A DNA stretch of 64,000 nt from Ecdyonurus torrentis (GCA_949318235.1 OX439137.1:2349249-2413248); one strand, 5' to 3'; positions 49,120 to 60,625 are shown, counted from the first letter of the stretch. Translations and numbers: made by a program. The notes: generated by a model from the letters alone, not told the origin.

Positions 49120-49364
49120 CTGGAAACAACAACAGTGCAACACCATTAATATCCATAATAATAACTAAAATATGCAATTTGCATGAATATTTTTTGTTTA
49201 TGACATCAGAAACAGGCAAAAAAAATAGTGTGAAAATTAATAGCCATTATAGACCAGGGGGCTGGTTCTGTAATTTTTTTTGCTTTGTTGCAACAAATAA
49301 ATTTGCATTAGATATCAAATAACTTTGTTCGTTATGAAGTTACAGAATCAGCATTCATATTTAA

Positions 49365-49632
49365 GAGTCGCTATTTTGTTGGTTAGGAGTACATAGGTCA
49401 GCACAGGAAAACGTCATTTATATTTTTTTTTAAAGCAAAATACGCTTCAAAGCTCAATCAAAGCCTTATTTCTAGCTCCTAATAAGCTCGAAGAATATGA
49501 GAAAAATTTGTTCAGTTGAAATAAACTTTTTTTGTACATAAAGTTAGTAGAAATGATGTTTCCCCTATGCTGGACAATGTATTAGGCACCACAAACATGG
49601 CGACAAAGCGCAAGGATGTTCAAGGGGTCTAT
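49365..49632. repeat. Element L3
   Basis: ATTTTGTTGGTTAGGAGTAC to GCAAGGATGTTCAAGG. The left side appears interrupted by a small palindrome at about 49262-49352 (GGCTGGTTCTGTAA and inverse). Confidence 0.7.
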
Positions 49633-49782
49633 AATAATAAATAACTAAAATATGCCATTTCCGTGAATATTTAGTTTATGACATCAGAAACAGGCAAAAA
49701 ATTAGTATGACAATGTTGTGTGAATAAATCAATTGTAATTATAAATCAATAAATACAATTTTGTTGTTCACTACCAAGATGT

Positions 49783-50005
49783 ATATTGATCTTGTTGCAA
49801 ACAAAAGGTCTATCTCATATTTTGTCAGGCAAAGCAAAAGGTCTATCTCATATTTTGTCAGGCAAAGCAAAAGGTTTATCTCGAGCACCAACTCCATAAC
49901 GTTCGGGAACGAGAGACATTTTGCTTACGTTGACAAAAACGAGATAGACATTTTGCTTCGCGTGATAAAATAAGGCATAGATATTTTGTTTGCTACGAGA
50001 TGTAT
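49783..50005. mobile_element. Element B6: fold-back, 33-bp modules
   Basis: ATATTGATCTTGTTGCAAAC left end; modules GCAAAAGGTCTATCTC plus ATATTTTGTCAGGCAAA; core at 49881-49906 (inverse, CCATAACGTTCGGGAACG). CC1 follows directly. Confidence 0.85.
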
Positions 50006-50007
50006 AA

Positions 50008-50105
50008 CTAGAAGGTGATGTAGTTTGCCTAGGCTGCATTAGGGATGAAACGTCACACAAGGGGAATCAAAACAAGAGGGCAAATTTAAAGCGACCAAAA
50101 GAGGG

Positions 50106-50150
<45 letters not shown>

Positions 50151-50306
50151 GTCTCTTGTCCTCTTCCAGGTAATAATGTATTGTACCTGAGAGACCACGT
50201 GGGTCTGTTGACAGTAACCTTGTATGACGTATGTCAAAATTACAAGTTTTACAAAGCAAACCGAGTACTGACGACAGTAAAAGGGCGAATAATACCACCT
50301 TTTATT
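50008..50306. mobile_element. Element CC1: MITE with TAGAAGGTGGT ends
   Basis: TAGAAGGTGATGTAGTTTGCC at the left (first 20 bases considered) and ATAATACCACCTTTTA at the right. Interior GTACCTGAGAGACCACGTGG is shared with CC2 (52509-52777, opposite orientation). A 49-base poly-T lies near 50111-50149. Confidence 0.75.
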
Positions 50307-50439
50307 ATACATCTTGTTCACTACTACGGAGCTACAGTTGTGTTTTGATACAAACTAAAGTTAATTATGTAAGTTCCATCAAGTGTTTTGTGATATAAAA
50401 ACTTATATATTTTCTTCTATGCCTTTAATTTGTTTTCAT

Positions 50440-50567
50440 GTATGTAAAAATCAACCAGCAAAATAGTATTATTAACTATTTAACTTTCTCAGTTTACAAA
50501 TATTAATGTAGTCCAAAAGCGAAGCCTTCAAGCTCAAATATGGAAGCAAGAAGGTATTAGAATGGAC
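50440..50567 (+). repeat. Repeat N8
   Basis: N core, plus orientation, followed by poly-T. Confidence 0.8.
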
Positions 50568-50569
50568 TT

Positions 50570-51205
50570 TTTTTTTTTTTTTTTTTTTACCCAACATAGA
50601 TTTACAAAATATATTACAAGTAAACCCATTCCAAATAAACCATCATGGTATGATATTTTACCATTGCCATGTATATCTATAAATGTGTTACATTTTTACG
50701 GATATATCCTTCTTGGTTTAAAACTGTCCGCAGTGTCCACTCATATTAAACTCATAGTGGGGGGGGGGGGGGGGGGGGGGGACAATTATTACATTGAAAA
50801 TCAACGTTTATCACTTAGCAAAAAAGGGTCCAGAATATTGTATTCCTTAAGTATATAATGCACACTACCACCCAGTATTAAACATTGTGAATCATATGTA
50901 TTATTTAAGAAATCAGTACAGAAATACCTGCTTGAAAATGTGTTTTACAGTGTATCTGACTTTCTGATATGAGAGTTAAATATAATTAAAACATGGTTTG
51001 CTTTACAGTTAATATTATTTGTCATAAGTATGTTATGTTTTTGACTTGACTTGTTCTACTCTGTAAAGACATGGAATAAAATCTTATATCTTATACATTA
51101 AAAAAAAAAAATAATAAATAAAAAAAAAAATCACTGCGCTCTAGATCTATAAATTGTGTATGTGTTATGCTTTCATTAGTCCTGACAGACTCGGAGAGGA
51201 ACTCT
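50570..51205. other. Importin intron 5 part, simple sequence
   Basis: A poly-G run of about 23 at 50759-50781 and AT-rich sequence; no gene. An O fragment may lie near 51130-51205 (CTGACAGACTCGGAGAGG). Confidence 0.4.
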
Positions 51206-51551
51206 GGCTGCACCCAAAGGGTGTACTTACATGTCAAGGTCGTCTTATAAGTCATACTTGCATTTTTGTCCTGTACAACAAAGGGCGTACTTGAACTCGA
51301 TTTTACATCTTAAGCTTGTGGTGGATGCGAGCGCAGCATCAAAAGTAGCCAAATGCAAGTAAGACCTTTGCGTGAAAGTAGCCAAATGCAAGTAAGACCT
51401 TTGCGTGAAAGTAGCCAAATGCAAGTAAGACCTTTGCGTGAAAGTAGCCAAATGCAAGTAAGACCTTTGCGTGAAAGTAGCCAAATGCAAGTAAGACCTT
51501 TGCGTGAAAGTAGCCAAATGCAAGTAAGCCCTTTGGCCGCAGCCAGAGCTT
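51206..51551. mobile_element. Element AB1: fold-back, six 33-bp modules
   Basis: CTCTGGCTGCACCCAAAGGG left, inverse GGCCGCAGCCAGAG right. Core TAAGCTTGTGGTGGATGCG then AGCGCAGCATC. The right arm has six 33-bp units (51342-51539) with AGTAGCCAAATGCAAGTAAG. The left arm retains only part of this. Confidence 0.87.
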
Positions 51552-51752
51552 TATATATATATTTTTTTTTATTATAATTTTTGTTTTAAATTAAATTAAA
51601 TGCAATGGTTTACTTGTTTTATTTTATTGTCATCCAAGAAGCAGACAGTTTTACGCCCAATACATTCATGTTGATACATTTGGTACAGAAGCAAATAATA
51701 TAATATGCATTACAATTATACAATAATAAAATGATAAGAATTGAGAAATACA

Positions 51753-51961
51753 TCTAAATCTTATTGCGAACAATATTTGTATCTCGTTTTTTGTCACAGC
51801 AACTAAAATGTCTACCTTGTTATTTGTCATGCGTAGCTATATGTGTAAGTCGAGTCTAAGCTTAAGAGGAAACGACTTACACGTGACAAAAAACGAGATA
51901 CACATTTTGCTACGCATGACAAAAAACAAGATACACATACTGTTCGCAACAACATCGATAT
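51753..51961. mobile_element. Element B8: fold-back, alternative centre
   Basis: ATCTTATTGCGAACAATAT left, CGCAACAACATCGATAT right; 33-bp modules. The usual core is absent and replaced by AGTCTAAGCTTAAGAGG. Confidence 0.82.
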
Positions 51962-52019
51962 CATCTTTTCTTGAGAAGTATCTCTATTCCTTTAATGTCT
52001 ATTAAATGACAAATATCTA

Positions 52020-52185
52020 GCACTTGTCTATACTCTTCAGTCCCAGACACTTTTAAACAATATTTCACTGTCGTAAATTTTAACCACGTTTTTGTGCGGC
52101 TCTCAGAAAAATATGTCTCTTTTGTTTTGTTTTTGTTTTTGCTTTTGCTTTTGTTTGTTTGTTTGTTTTTTTTTTGTTTTTTTTG

Positions 52186-52218
<33 letters not shown>

Positions 52219-52270
52219 CTCTCACGGACCCCCTACCCACTCTAGATTGCTCAAAATAGCTCTAAACAAC
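52020..52270. repeat. Repeat YY, copy 2
   Basis: TTCAGTCCCAGACACTTTTAA, ATATGTCTCTTTT and GACCCCCTACCCACTCTAGA (first 20 bases), as at 15345-15545. Confidence 0.6.
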
Positions 52271-52508
52271 GCGAAATTTTAAGTTTTTTTTTTTTTTTTT
52301 TTTTTTTTTTCCCCTGCAACAATCCACATATTTTTATCTTTTATTTTTTTTATTGTTTAAATATATTTTTTCAAGTTTTTTGATGTACAACTCATTGTAT
52401 ATTGAGACTGAACAGGCTATGCTAGAACATTTGATCCCAAGTCCTAATTAAGAGGATCTTTGAGGTTTATTAATTTTCAATTCAGAGTGCACTAATCTTT
52501 CCTACAAG

Positions 52509-52777
52509 ATATAGAAGGTGGTATAATTCGCCCTTTTACTGTCGTCAGAACTCGGTTTCCTTCATAAAACTTCAAATTTTGACATACATCATACAAGGTG
52601 ACTGTAAACAGAGCCACGTGGTCTCTCAGGTACAATACATTATGTACCTGCAAGAGGAGGAGGGACACAAAATTCCCCTTCTTTCGGCGCTTGAAATTTC
52701 CCTTCTTGTTTTGATTGACGTTGTGTGATGTTTCATACCTGATGCTACCTAGGCAAACCACACCACCTTCTATAGGG
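52509..52777. mobile_element. Element CC2: MITE
   Basis: TAGAAGGTGGTATAATTCGC left and ACCACACCACCTTCTA right; opposite orientation to CC1. Confidence 0.8.
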
Positions 52778-53091
52778 TCTATGCATTCATGTTAAAGTCG
52801 ACGCCATGTTGGATAACTCAATAACATGGGTGGCATAAGACAAAAAATCATTTTGCCAGTTTAAAAACACTATGCAATATTTTTAAGAGTATTGATGCTG
52901 TAAATATGTTGAATTAGTGTCTCAAGTATGTGAGAAAAATAGCACATAAAAAAAATTAACCGATTTCTCAAAGAAAATTGGCTTAAATGAAGTTTGTCCT
53001 ATGCTGAGCAATGTTATGCACTACTCCAGTATGGCCTCCAAGCGCAATAAATATGACGTCATCCGCATACACCCTATATATCGTCTCTATC
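52774..53091. repeat. Element M3
   Basis: TATAGGGTCTATGCATTCAT to GACGTCATCCGCATACACCC. Directly abuts CC2. Confidence 0.75.
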
Positions 53092-53444
53092 TCGTCAGAA
53101 ATATATTAAGTGAAATTATCACGAGCTTTTCAAACGTTCCATCTACATAGGGTTTACTGTGTCAAATGGTAATTGTGATGGCGTGCTTGTGATAATTTCA
53201 CTTGATAATTTTTCTATGAAAACTGTTATTTTTTACTTTCAACATCATATCAACCATTCCCCTCCTCCCCCCCCCCCCCCCTTCATTTTTATAATTTAGA
53301 TACACTTGACAATTTGTGACCAAATTTTTCTAACACAAAAGCTTTAAGGCGAGCTCTATTCTTTTCATGCCCTAGTTTATCTAATACTATCAATAAAATC
53401 ATCACTTTAGTATTAAGTAACTTAATCATTTTTGACGTAATTAC

Positions 53445-53601
53445 CTGGGTGAGTGCAAAGTAGATTTTTAGGATTTGCTTCTGCAGAAGGACGGATTGCT
53501 CTGAAGAGTCAGGAAGAAGACGTACAATTAATTGGTAAATCATGGGGAACAGGAGATTCATAGCTTCGTTGAGTGGTCCTCTCTCATCAGGCTTGCGATA
53601 T
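53445..53601 (-). CDS. IPO7: Importin-7/8 coding exon 5
   Basis: The exon encodes [19 protein letters not shown] and [20 protein letters not shown], matching human YKKPEERSPL and QSVLIQKQIFKIFYALVQ. It ends in phase 0 at GTAATT. The intron before it, 53602-59552, is the largest in the window at 5.95 kb and holds the tRNA-like gene. Confidence 0.96.
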
Positions 53602-53723
53602 CTGGAACAAAACAAAACAACAAATCATCAGCATGGAGTATAGAATTATCACTCATCTAAATAATAACAATTGCTATTGTACTGCTATTGTTAAAAATAA
53701 AATTAAAAAAATAAAACATCCCT

Positions 53724-54002
53724 ATAGACCGGTTGCACTCGTATTTAAGAGCCGTCATTTTGTTGGTCAGGAGTACATAGAGGAAAACCATCATTTTTTT
53801 TTTTTTTTTTTTAAATAGCAAAAGAAGCTTTCAAATCCTTATTTCTAGCTCCTAATAAGCTACAAGAATATGAGAAAAGTTCGTTCAGTTGAAATAAACT
53901 ATTTTTATGTGAAATATTAGGAGAAATGATGTTTCCCCTATGTTGGATAATGTATTAGGCACCACAAACATGGCGACAAAGCGCAAGGATATGCAAGGGG
54001 TA
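53724..54002. repeat. Element L4
   Basis: CTATAGACCGGTTGCACTCG to AAGGATATGCAAGGGGTAT. Directly abuts M4, sharing TATA. Confidence 0.75.
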
Positions 54003-54300
54003 TATAGGGTGTGTATGTATGACGTCATTATGAGTGTTTTTTTGATGCTCTTCTTGAGCAATGAATAACATTGCTCAGCATAGGACAAACGTAGTTTTTG
54101 GCTATTTTCTTTGGAAAATTAGCTATTTTTTAGTCATTATTATTTTTCTTACACACTTGAGGTACTAATTCAACCTGTTAACAACATCAATGCTCTCAAA
54201 AAAATTGCGAAGTATTTTAAACTGGCAAAATGTGCTATGTGCCTATACCGGCCAATGCTATTTAGTACTCACTTATGACGTTGACTTTAACATGAATGAA
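54003..54300. repeat. Element M4
   Basis: TATAGGGTGTGTATGTATGA to GTTGACTTTAACATGAATGA, inverse orientation to M3. Confidence 0.72.
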
Positions 54301-54747
54301 ACCAACCTGCATTGGTAGTTTTAAATTTATTATATTTTTAACTGACGCATTTTAATAACCAAAAAACGTTACATCTGAAGTATTTTTTTGCGACAGAAAA
54401 AATTCACACTCCTCAAACGCAGACATTGTAAAAAGCTATTAGTGTTCCAAAAATAAAACTTTGGAAACAGATTTTAGAGAAATAATCACGAAAATAAGAT
54501 TTACATATGTTTATATGGATGTATGAAAAGTTGCCTATCTGCCAATCTACCAAGGTACATCAGTGCACCGGACTCTTAAATTGGAAGAAGGAAAAAGAAA
54601 AAAAAAAGAAAAAAAAAAAAAAAAAAAAAAAAAAAAGGAGGAACCTTTTTTTTTTTTTTTTTTTTTTTTTTTTCTTTTTTTTTTCTTTTTCAAACAGACT
54701 GTGACTTATGTAGTTACAACTGTGATCTCTAGTAAAAAATTATTTTT

Positions 54748-54880
54748 TGTATGTAAAAATTTACCAGCAAAATAGTATTGTTAACTATTCAACTTTCTCA
54801 ATTTACAAATATTAATGTAGTCCAAAAGCGAAGCCTTCAAGCTCAAATATGAAAGCTAGAAGGTATTAGAATGGACATTA
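54748..54880 (+). repeat. Repeat N9
   Basis: N core, plus orientation, importin intron 4. Confidence 0.8.
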
Positions 54881-55111
54881 CCCAACCAACATAGATTTAC
54901 AAAATATATTAAATAAAATAAACTACCACGATTAGAAATGATAAATTTTAACATAAAAGGATAGGAGGAGACACATACACTGGTGTTTCCATTGTGAAAA
55001 GAAAATCGTGCTAGCACAGAGATACAATAATATCAATTATAAAACTAACTCATATTTATCAACATTGAACTGCCTAGAGAAATGAAGCTTTGACACATAT
55101 ATATGTTGACA

Positions 55112-55402
55112 TATGTGTTGTATATAGATGGCTTGTAACTCAGAAAAGAAAACTTCCAAAACTTTATGATGCATATTGAAAATTAATTATTAAAATTAAC
55201 ATGGGCTCTTATGGGACTTACATTTCAAAAAATGATAATTTAAAATCTAGCATGGTGATCCCCACCTTTTTTTTTTTTTTTTTTTTTTTTTTTACATTTT
55301 TGAAGATGCCATTTCCTAATGTATAACTGTGCAAAATTTCAGATTTTACTTTCTTTACAATTTTTTAGTCAAATCCCGCAGTACCTGATTTCCCGCCTTA
55401 AA
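55112..55402. repeat. Repeat T2
   Basis: Matches 35420-35757: GTTGTATATAGATGGCTTG to AGTACCTGATTTCCCGCC. Confidence 0.65.
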
Positions 55403-56243
55403 AAGCATTGAGTGATTGTCATATTTGTGTGACTTTGAATAATAAAAACGTAGTTTTAGCTTTTTATTTATTCAGCCTTTTTTTTTTTTTTTTTTTTTTT
55501 ACAGACGTGATAACAGTTTGTTTATAAAATGATATCAGTTTACTTTATGTCAAGAAGGTTCAAATTAGCATATTTCAGTGTATTGAATAAACATTATTAC
55601 ATTTGTATCTACATTTAATCACACAACATTCAATGTCCACAGCAAAAAAAAATTAAAATAAAATAAAAAAAGTGATAAAAATATATTAAACTCAATTATA
55701 TGCATACATTAAATGGGGGGGGGGGGGTACTTTCTTCCCTTTTTTTCTCCCTTATTCCTTCACTAAATATTTTAGTATATCGCCTTTAAAATATTATTGC
55801 TTTCGAAGTCAAATAACTGACCCCTTTCTCCCCCTCAAACCCTTATATTTGCATTTTAATTTTCGTATCTTTTTTTTTTTTTTTTTTAATAATAAGTATA
55901 ATATCTGACATTTTTTACCTGAATATTAGGGGGTAGGTAAGATATTTATATAGCACCTATAAAAATAAATCATTAAAATATATTATATTTACAGCCACTA
56001 ATTATATTTAAATTAACCGCCTCTCACACTTGAGATACATATAAAAGATACAAGAAAGCAAGCTGCCATGAGGTAAGAAGTATATTGTGCAGATGTATGG
56101 AGGAGACAGCACCTGGATTGATTAACACCTGCCTTCACCTTCACACAGCTGTCTTCTATATAAACTAGACTGTAGAAGGAGGCAAAGGTAAGAAGAAACA
56201 AGAGAAACAAAATACTTCTTGGGCATTTTGTTTTATGTGTAGC

Positions 56244-56298
<55 letters not shown>

Positions 56299-56367
56299 TG
56301 TCAATAATCCGGAAAAATACACATATTATGAACATAGCCAATAGAATATTAAATTTTCATTATTCTA
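55403..56367. other. Importin intron 4 part, AT-rich with poly-T runs
   Basis: No gene recognised. A poly-T run of about 50 lies at 56246-56296 and a poly-G run at 55716-55727. Confidence 0.4.
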
Positions 56368-56461
56368 TAGGGTGTATGCGTATGACGTCATACTGAATGC
56401 GCTTCGACGCCATACTGGAGCAACAAATTACACAGCATAGGACAAACTTTGTTTTTAGATT

Positions 56462-56785
56462 TAGACCACATAAAACAACATGTGCTTTTTAATGAATAAA
56501 CATGAAATGGGATCTTCAAAACTGATGACAATTTTTACCATATTGTTAATGTAGCCCCACGAGAGAGCGTGAAAATACTGTAAAGTAAGCAAATTGTGTG
56601 ACTATTCATGTTTATGACGTCAGGAACATGCAAGAATTAGTATGAAAATGTTGTGCGGGTTGCATAAATCGAATTTTCTGATCACTGCTACAGTTGGGTT
56701 TTGAGACAAACTAAAGTTATTTATGTAAGTCCAATCAAGTGTTTTGTGATATAAATGCTTAGTTTTTCTCTGGTCTATTCCTTTA
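56462..56785. repeat. Element BB2 (deletion form)
   Basis: TTAGACCACATAAAACAAC to TTTTTCTCTGGTCTATTCC; shares GTTAATGTAGCCCCACGAG-type words with BB1. Confidence 0.65.
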
Positions 56786-57150
56786 ACTATCTAAAGTTTC
56801 AATATTAAAAGGGAAAAAAAATATATGTTTGTTATTGTTATCTCAATTTTATTATCTATGTTTTATTTTACCAATGTTTTAAGCTTCCTTACATTCTTCT
56901 TATCTTTTTATAATTATTGTTTATGTATCTCGCAATTTCTATTAAAACTACATTTTTTTAATAAAAAATAAAAAAAAAAATCGGAAAATTGTCCGCTTCT
57001 ATTTCCTTGTAATGACCAATGTTTTAAACTTCCTTATATTTTTCTTATCTGTTTATAATTATTGCTTATTTCTTTCACAATTTTTATTAAAACTACATTT
57101 TTTTAATAAATAATAAATTGAGAGTTTGTAATTTAACGCCTATTTTACAC
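56786..57150. other. AT-rich stretch with internal duplication
   Basis: ACCAATGTTTTAAGCTTCCT and a near copy about 140 bp later indicate a local tandem duplication (56870-56965 and 57010-57110). No gene. Confidence 0.5.
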
Positions 57151-57162
57151 GGGACGGAAGGA

Positions 57163-57234
57163 GTCTCGGTAGCGTAATGGTTAACGCAGTGGTCTGGGAA
57201 ACCAAAGATCTGGGTTCGAGTCCCGGTCGAGCCA
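57163..57234 (+). tRNA. tRNA-Pro(GGG)-like gene or tRNA-derived SINE head
   Basis: Cloverleaf: acceptor GTCTCGG (57163-57169) with TCGAGCC (57227-57233), one mismatch at the second pair; box A TAGCGTAATGG; anticodon loop CTGGGAA with anticodon GGG at 57196-57198 and four stem pairs plus one mismatch; T arm CTGGG-TTCGAGT-CCCGG with perfect box B GGTTCGAGTCC. A TTTT Pol III terminator follows at 57241-57244. It could be a functional gene, a pseudogene, or the head of a SINE; the acceptor mismatch argues for caution. Inside importin intron 4, opposite strand. Confidence 0.7.
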
Positions 57235-57240
57235 AATTCC

Positions 57241-57244
57241 TTTT
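57241..57244 (+). terminator. Pol III terminator after the tRNA-like gene
   Basis: TTTT, seven bases after the discriminator base, as expected for tRNA genes. Confidence 0.6.
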
Positions 57245-57337
57245 CGATGTCAGTTAACTGCTTAAGAGTTTGGCATGTGCTAACATTATGGACGCTATCC
57301 TAGAAGCTTAGCCTAGAGTGCGATAAGAAACTAATAT

Positions 57338-57570
57338 AAAACGTAGAACACCTTGAACAAAAAAAAACTAACATATCTAACTATCAACATTGATTTCTAA
57401 TTTATTTTACATTAATAATATGGCAGCTGCGGGTTTGTGACGTCACATTTCACTAGTCCACTCACGCGGAAACAGGCGAGTTGTGACGTCATAAACCCGC
57501 AACTGACATTTTATGAATGTAAAATAAATAAGAAATCAATGACTCCGGCCAAATCAACGTTGATATTTAG
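57338..57570. repeat. Element Z4 (diverged)
   Basis: AACGTAGAACACCTTGAAC at the left; interior ATTTATTTTACATTAATAAT and TGACGTCA words mirrored. Outer right end decayed. Confidence 0.6.
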
Positions 57571-58054
57571 TTATGTATAAATATTAGACATGGATCTCTA
57601 CCACGGCGTTTCTGTCAGTGCAAGCTTCATATATACTATAATAACAAATATTTATCGAGCAAAAAAATTGTTCACATGAAAACAGTCAACGTCAAATCAA
57701 AACATAAGGCATTGCTCAAAAGGATAATTAAAAAAGCAACGTTCATCTGGTTAATTATCCATAATTAATGGGGGGAAAAACTATAACTATAAAACAAAGA
57801 AAAGTAAAAGATAATTATAACATAAGCACGCTATATTGAAAGCTATATTACGCGAAAATCTTTAATTAAATAGATACAAAAAAGGGGGACGCAAAAATTG
57901 AAGCACAAGGCTGCTAATGAGAGAATGTTTTTTTCATCTTATATTTATATATTATAATAACTATAAAACATGTTTCAAAAACATAAAACCAGACATTTCT
58001 TTGACATTGCTGCTTTGCTTATTATACCAATGAACACTTCTAGAGGGAAAAGAC

Positions 58055-58130
58055 CAGGGTTCGGATTAAACCCGTTTTTTTTTTTTTTTAATAAAACCGG
58101 CCGGCAGGTAAAACCGGGTTTTATAGCCTG

Positions 58131-58163
<33 letters not shown>

Positions 58164-58292
58164 GGTTTTTTAATTTTTTCCTAATTTTCACAATAATAAC
58201 ATAAAAATAATAAAATAATAAACTCGCATATTTTTTAGTCATTTGAAAAAAACAAACATCAAATATCAATTTTATAGAAGTGTATTTATTTA

Positions 58293-58333
<41 letters not shown>

Positions 58334-58386
58334 TTTTATTAAAAAAAACGGCAAAAATCCAGGTTTAAAAACCCGGTCGAACCCTG
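58055..58386. mobile_element. Element LL: hAT-like MITE with CAGGGTTCG ends
   Basis: CAGGGTTCGGATTAAACCCG at the left, inverse CGGTCGAACCCTG at the right; flanks GAAAAGAC (58047-58054) and GAAAATAC (58387-58394) match at seven of eight. CAGGG ends and 8-bp duplication are classic hAT. The interior is largely poly-T and poly-A. Confidence 0.8.
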
Positions 58387-58986
58387 GAAAATACTCATTA
58401 TAATAGTTTGCGTCGATTCTATGCATAATAAATTCAGTAGATTCTCTATTAGATTTAGGTCTAACACAGATTATTAGCAGAGACGACAGGCAAATCAACA
58501 ATACCCAGCATTCTATCTCTCATTCTCAAATTTTTCATAATCTAAATATTTTTCTGTGTCACTGCCAATGGCTAGTGATGAAGTGCTGAAATTGACAGTG
58601 TGCTATGCGCAATGCTCACGCTGTCTAAACTAATACGAAAGCCAAAATTACCACATTTAAATTAAGCTCGCTTTCTACAGAGCAATATGAGCCATTTTAC
58701 GATATTTTCTCTACCTCGTGTCCCTGTGAGTGTCAGCTCATACTATCTCCCATTCCTCAATTTTTACTAATCTATCTGTGGTTTTCTATCAAATCTTTTA
58801 TAATTATCAACTATTGCATGACAATTTTTTCCTAATATTTATTATCCAGCTTATTTATATGCTAGAATTATGAAATTTCAAATACAAAAGCTCAATAGTA
58901 TCTCATTAGATATAACATCTCATGAAATTTGGACCAAGAAAATTTTAATGACCCACTTTTTACATTTTTACCAGACTCTTCGTGTA

Positions 58987-59137
58987 TGGTAAAGGGGCCA
59001 GTTTTCGGCACTTTATTTTTTTGGTAGTAAAACTGCCCACAGCTGAGCTTAGATAAAAATCAAGGAGGTAGGGGAGGTTCGTATGTATGACACAAAAAAT
59101 CATCACGTTCCGAAAACTGGTCCCTTTACCATATATT
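58987..59137. repeat. Element MM: about 150-bp palindrome
   Basis: TATGGTAAAGGGGCCAGTTT with inverse AAACTGGTCCCTTTACCATA. Single copy. Confidence 0.75.
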
Positions 59138-59211
59138 TTATATTTCCAGCCCTCTAGCTTCTACAAATGCAGAAATGATAATCAGTAACCTGAGAAAACT
59201 ACCCTCCTTAC

Positions 59212-59430
59212 ATAGTGCCCTTGTTGCGTCCAAAGGGCGTACTTGCATTTCAAGGTCGACTCACAAAAGGTGTACTTTTACATGTTAAGCTTATGGGGGA
59301 TGCGTGCGCAGCATCAAAAGTAGCCAAATGCAAGTACGCCCTTTGCGTGAAAGTAGCCAAATGCAAGTACGCCCTTTACGTGAAAGTAGCCAAATGCAAG
59401 TACGCCCTTTGGACGCAACAAGGGCGATAG
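59212..59430. mobile_element. Element AB2: fold-back, three 33-bp modules
   Basis: The right end read inward is CTATCGCCCTTGTTGCGTCC; the left end is ATAGTGCCCTTGTTGCGTCC. Core TTAAGCTTATGGGGGATGCG then TGCGCAGCATC. Units start at 59317, 59350 and 59383. It lies about 120 bp from the importin exon 4 donor. Confidence 0.88.
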
Positions 59431-59552
59431 GGCTTAAGTATAATTAAAGTAGGAGACAAAACCATGACATGGTTTATATCTGTAAACTGGAAACTATTTT
59501 TACCAACAAAATTTGTTATAAAAAAAATTAATAATAAAAGTGATTTACTTAC

Positions 59553-59711
59553 TCAAAGTTCTTAACAAGTTGATAAAGACAGATCAGAGCTCCTATCCAA
59601 CCATTCGGATCAGGGTTTTGAAGATAAATGCTGATTTTATCAACAATTTGGGTCCAACGTTGTGGAAAGTCATGTTTTACGATGTTGTTTACACAAGTTG
59701 CTAGCTGTACT
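59553..59711 (-). CDS. IPO7: Importin-7/8 coding exon 4
   Basis: The exon encodes VQLATCVNNIVKHDFPQRW and WIGALICLYQLVKNFE, close to human VQLTTCIHHIIKHDYPSRW and LGILLCLYQLVKNYE (HEAT repeats 2-3). The acceptor is TTACAG, the donor GTAAGT, and all phases agree with the neighbouring exons. Confidence 0.96.
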
Positions 59712-59799
59712 CTGTAACAAAACAAACACAATCCTTTGGTCAGAGATATATACAGTTTTCATCAGGGTCTCTCAAGCAATAAAATTACATACTCAGTCA

Positions 59800-60022
59800 G
59801 ATTTTTTTTTTTTTTTTTTTTAATAACAAAAGAAGCTTTAAACCTCAATCGAAGCCTTATTTCTAGCTCCTAATAAGCTCAAAGAATATGGGAAAAATTC
59901 GTTCAATTGAAATAAACTCTTTTTGTGTGAAAAATTAGTAGAAATGATGTTTCCCCTGTGCTGGACAATGCATTAGGCACGACAAACATGGCCACAAAGC
60001 GCAAGGATGTGCAAGGGGCAGG
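59800..60022. repeat. Element L5 (left end truncated)
   Basis: AACCTCAATCGAAGCCTTAT to GCGCAAGGATGTGCAAGG. QQ copy 3 follows directly. Confidence 0.68.
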
Positions 60023-60376
60023 GGGAGATACAGGTTCTTGCCGCTTGAAGAAAATCGCAAGCAGCAAAATGCAATGTTGCCCGATGCTTAACAAAATTAG
60101 GGCTGTCAAACTCGTCAATCTGGCATCATTTTACCCTCCCCTTGTTCACCCTGAGCTACCCTACAGCCAATCAACCCTTACACGCCGCCTGCTCTCCACC
60201 AATCCGACTGCCAGGGTGGATTTTATTTTTTTATTTTTTATTATTATTATTTTTTTTTTTTTACTGCCCTTACAGTTCCCGTAATTCTGCCACCTGTGAT
60301 AAAATTGAAGAACGCGCAGCTACCAACTTTCTCTTCACTGCTGCCTATAGCGAGAGTATAGCCATGCTCTAGCCTT
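60018..60376 (+). repeat. Repeat QQ, copy 3 (longest)
   Basis: GGCAGGGGGAGATACAGGTT to GAGAGTATAGCCATGCTC. About 40 bp from the donor of importin exon 3. Confidence 0.7.
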
Positions 60377-60412
60377 ATTTTATAGATCAGTGGCAAGGGT
60401 TCAGATATTTAC

Positions 60413-60566
60413 CTGACAAGTTCTGGTGCTAAGACTACAGCGTCGACGATACTTTCTCTAACCATGGCACGATCTTGTTCATGTAAAGTAAAAGGAAGAG
60501 GTTGACCAGGCTCTGCTTCTTTTTCTGCCCAAAACTGTGTCACCAAGTTTTTTAAATATATCACAC
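60413..60566 (-). CDS. IPO7: Importin-7/8 coding exon 3
   Basis: The exon completes the split Gly and encodes GVIYLKNLVTQFW, then a charged linker, then RESIVDAVVLAPELVR. This aligns with human GVIYLKNMITQYW and RENIVEAIIHSPELIR, the end of the IBN_N domain. The donor is GTAAAT. A copy of repeat QQ ends about 40 bp past the donor. Confidence 0.95.
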
Positions 60567-60625
60567 CTGTAACAAACAAGTTCAATCACATTATTACTTA
60601 TTGATAAATAAATGAATGGCCAATG

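Noticed and set aside
51342..51539. CRISPR-like array
   Set aside because: Direct tandem units without unique spacers, in an animal genome, within a palindromic element.
51245..51577. Open frames of tandem HLATFTQRSY or QVRPLRESSQ units
   Set aside because: Again 33-bp modules (AB1) translated; no gene.
50148..52761. Shared peptide VLYLRDHV...LYDVCQN... at 50160-50310 (+) and 52510-52680 (-), with AG-like sequence upstream
   Set aside because: Both lie in copies of MITE CC with TAGAAGGTGGT inverted ends, in opposite orientation. About half of the differences change the residue, and no flanking exon or homologous protein was recognised.
53089..53215. TATATATCGTCTC with AACGTTCCATCTACATAGG, resembling the B core and ATATCG end
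   Set aside because: Only part of the core words match, in a different order, and no inverse terminus was found, so it was not assigned to family B.
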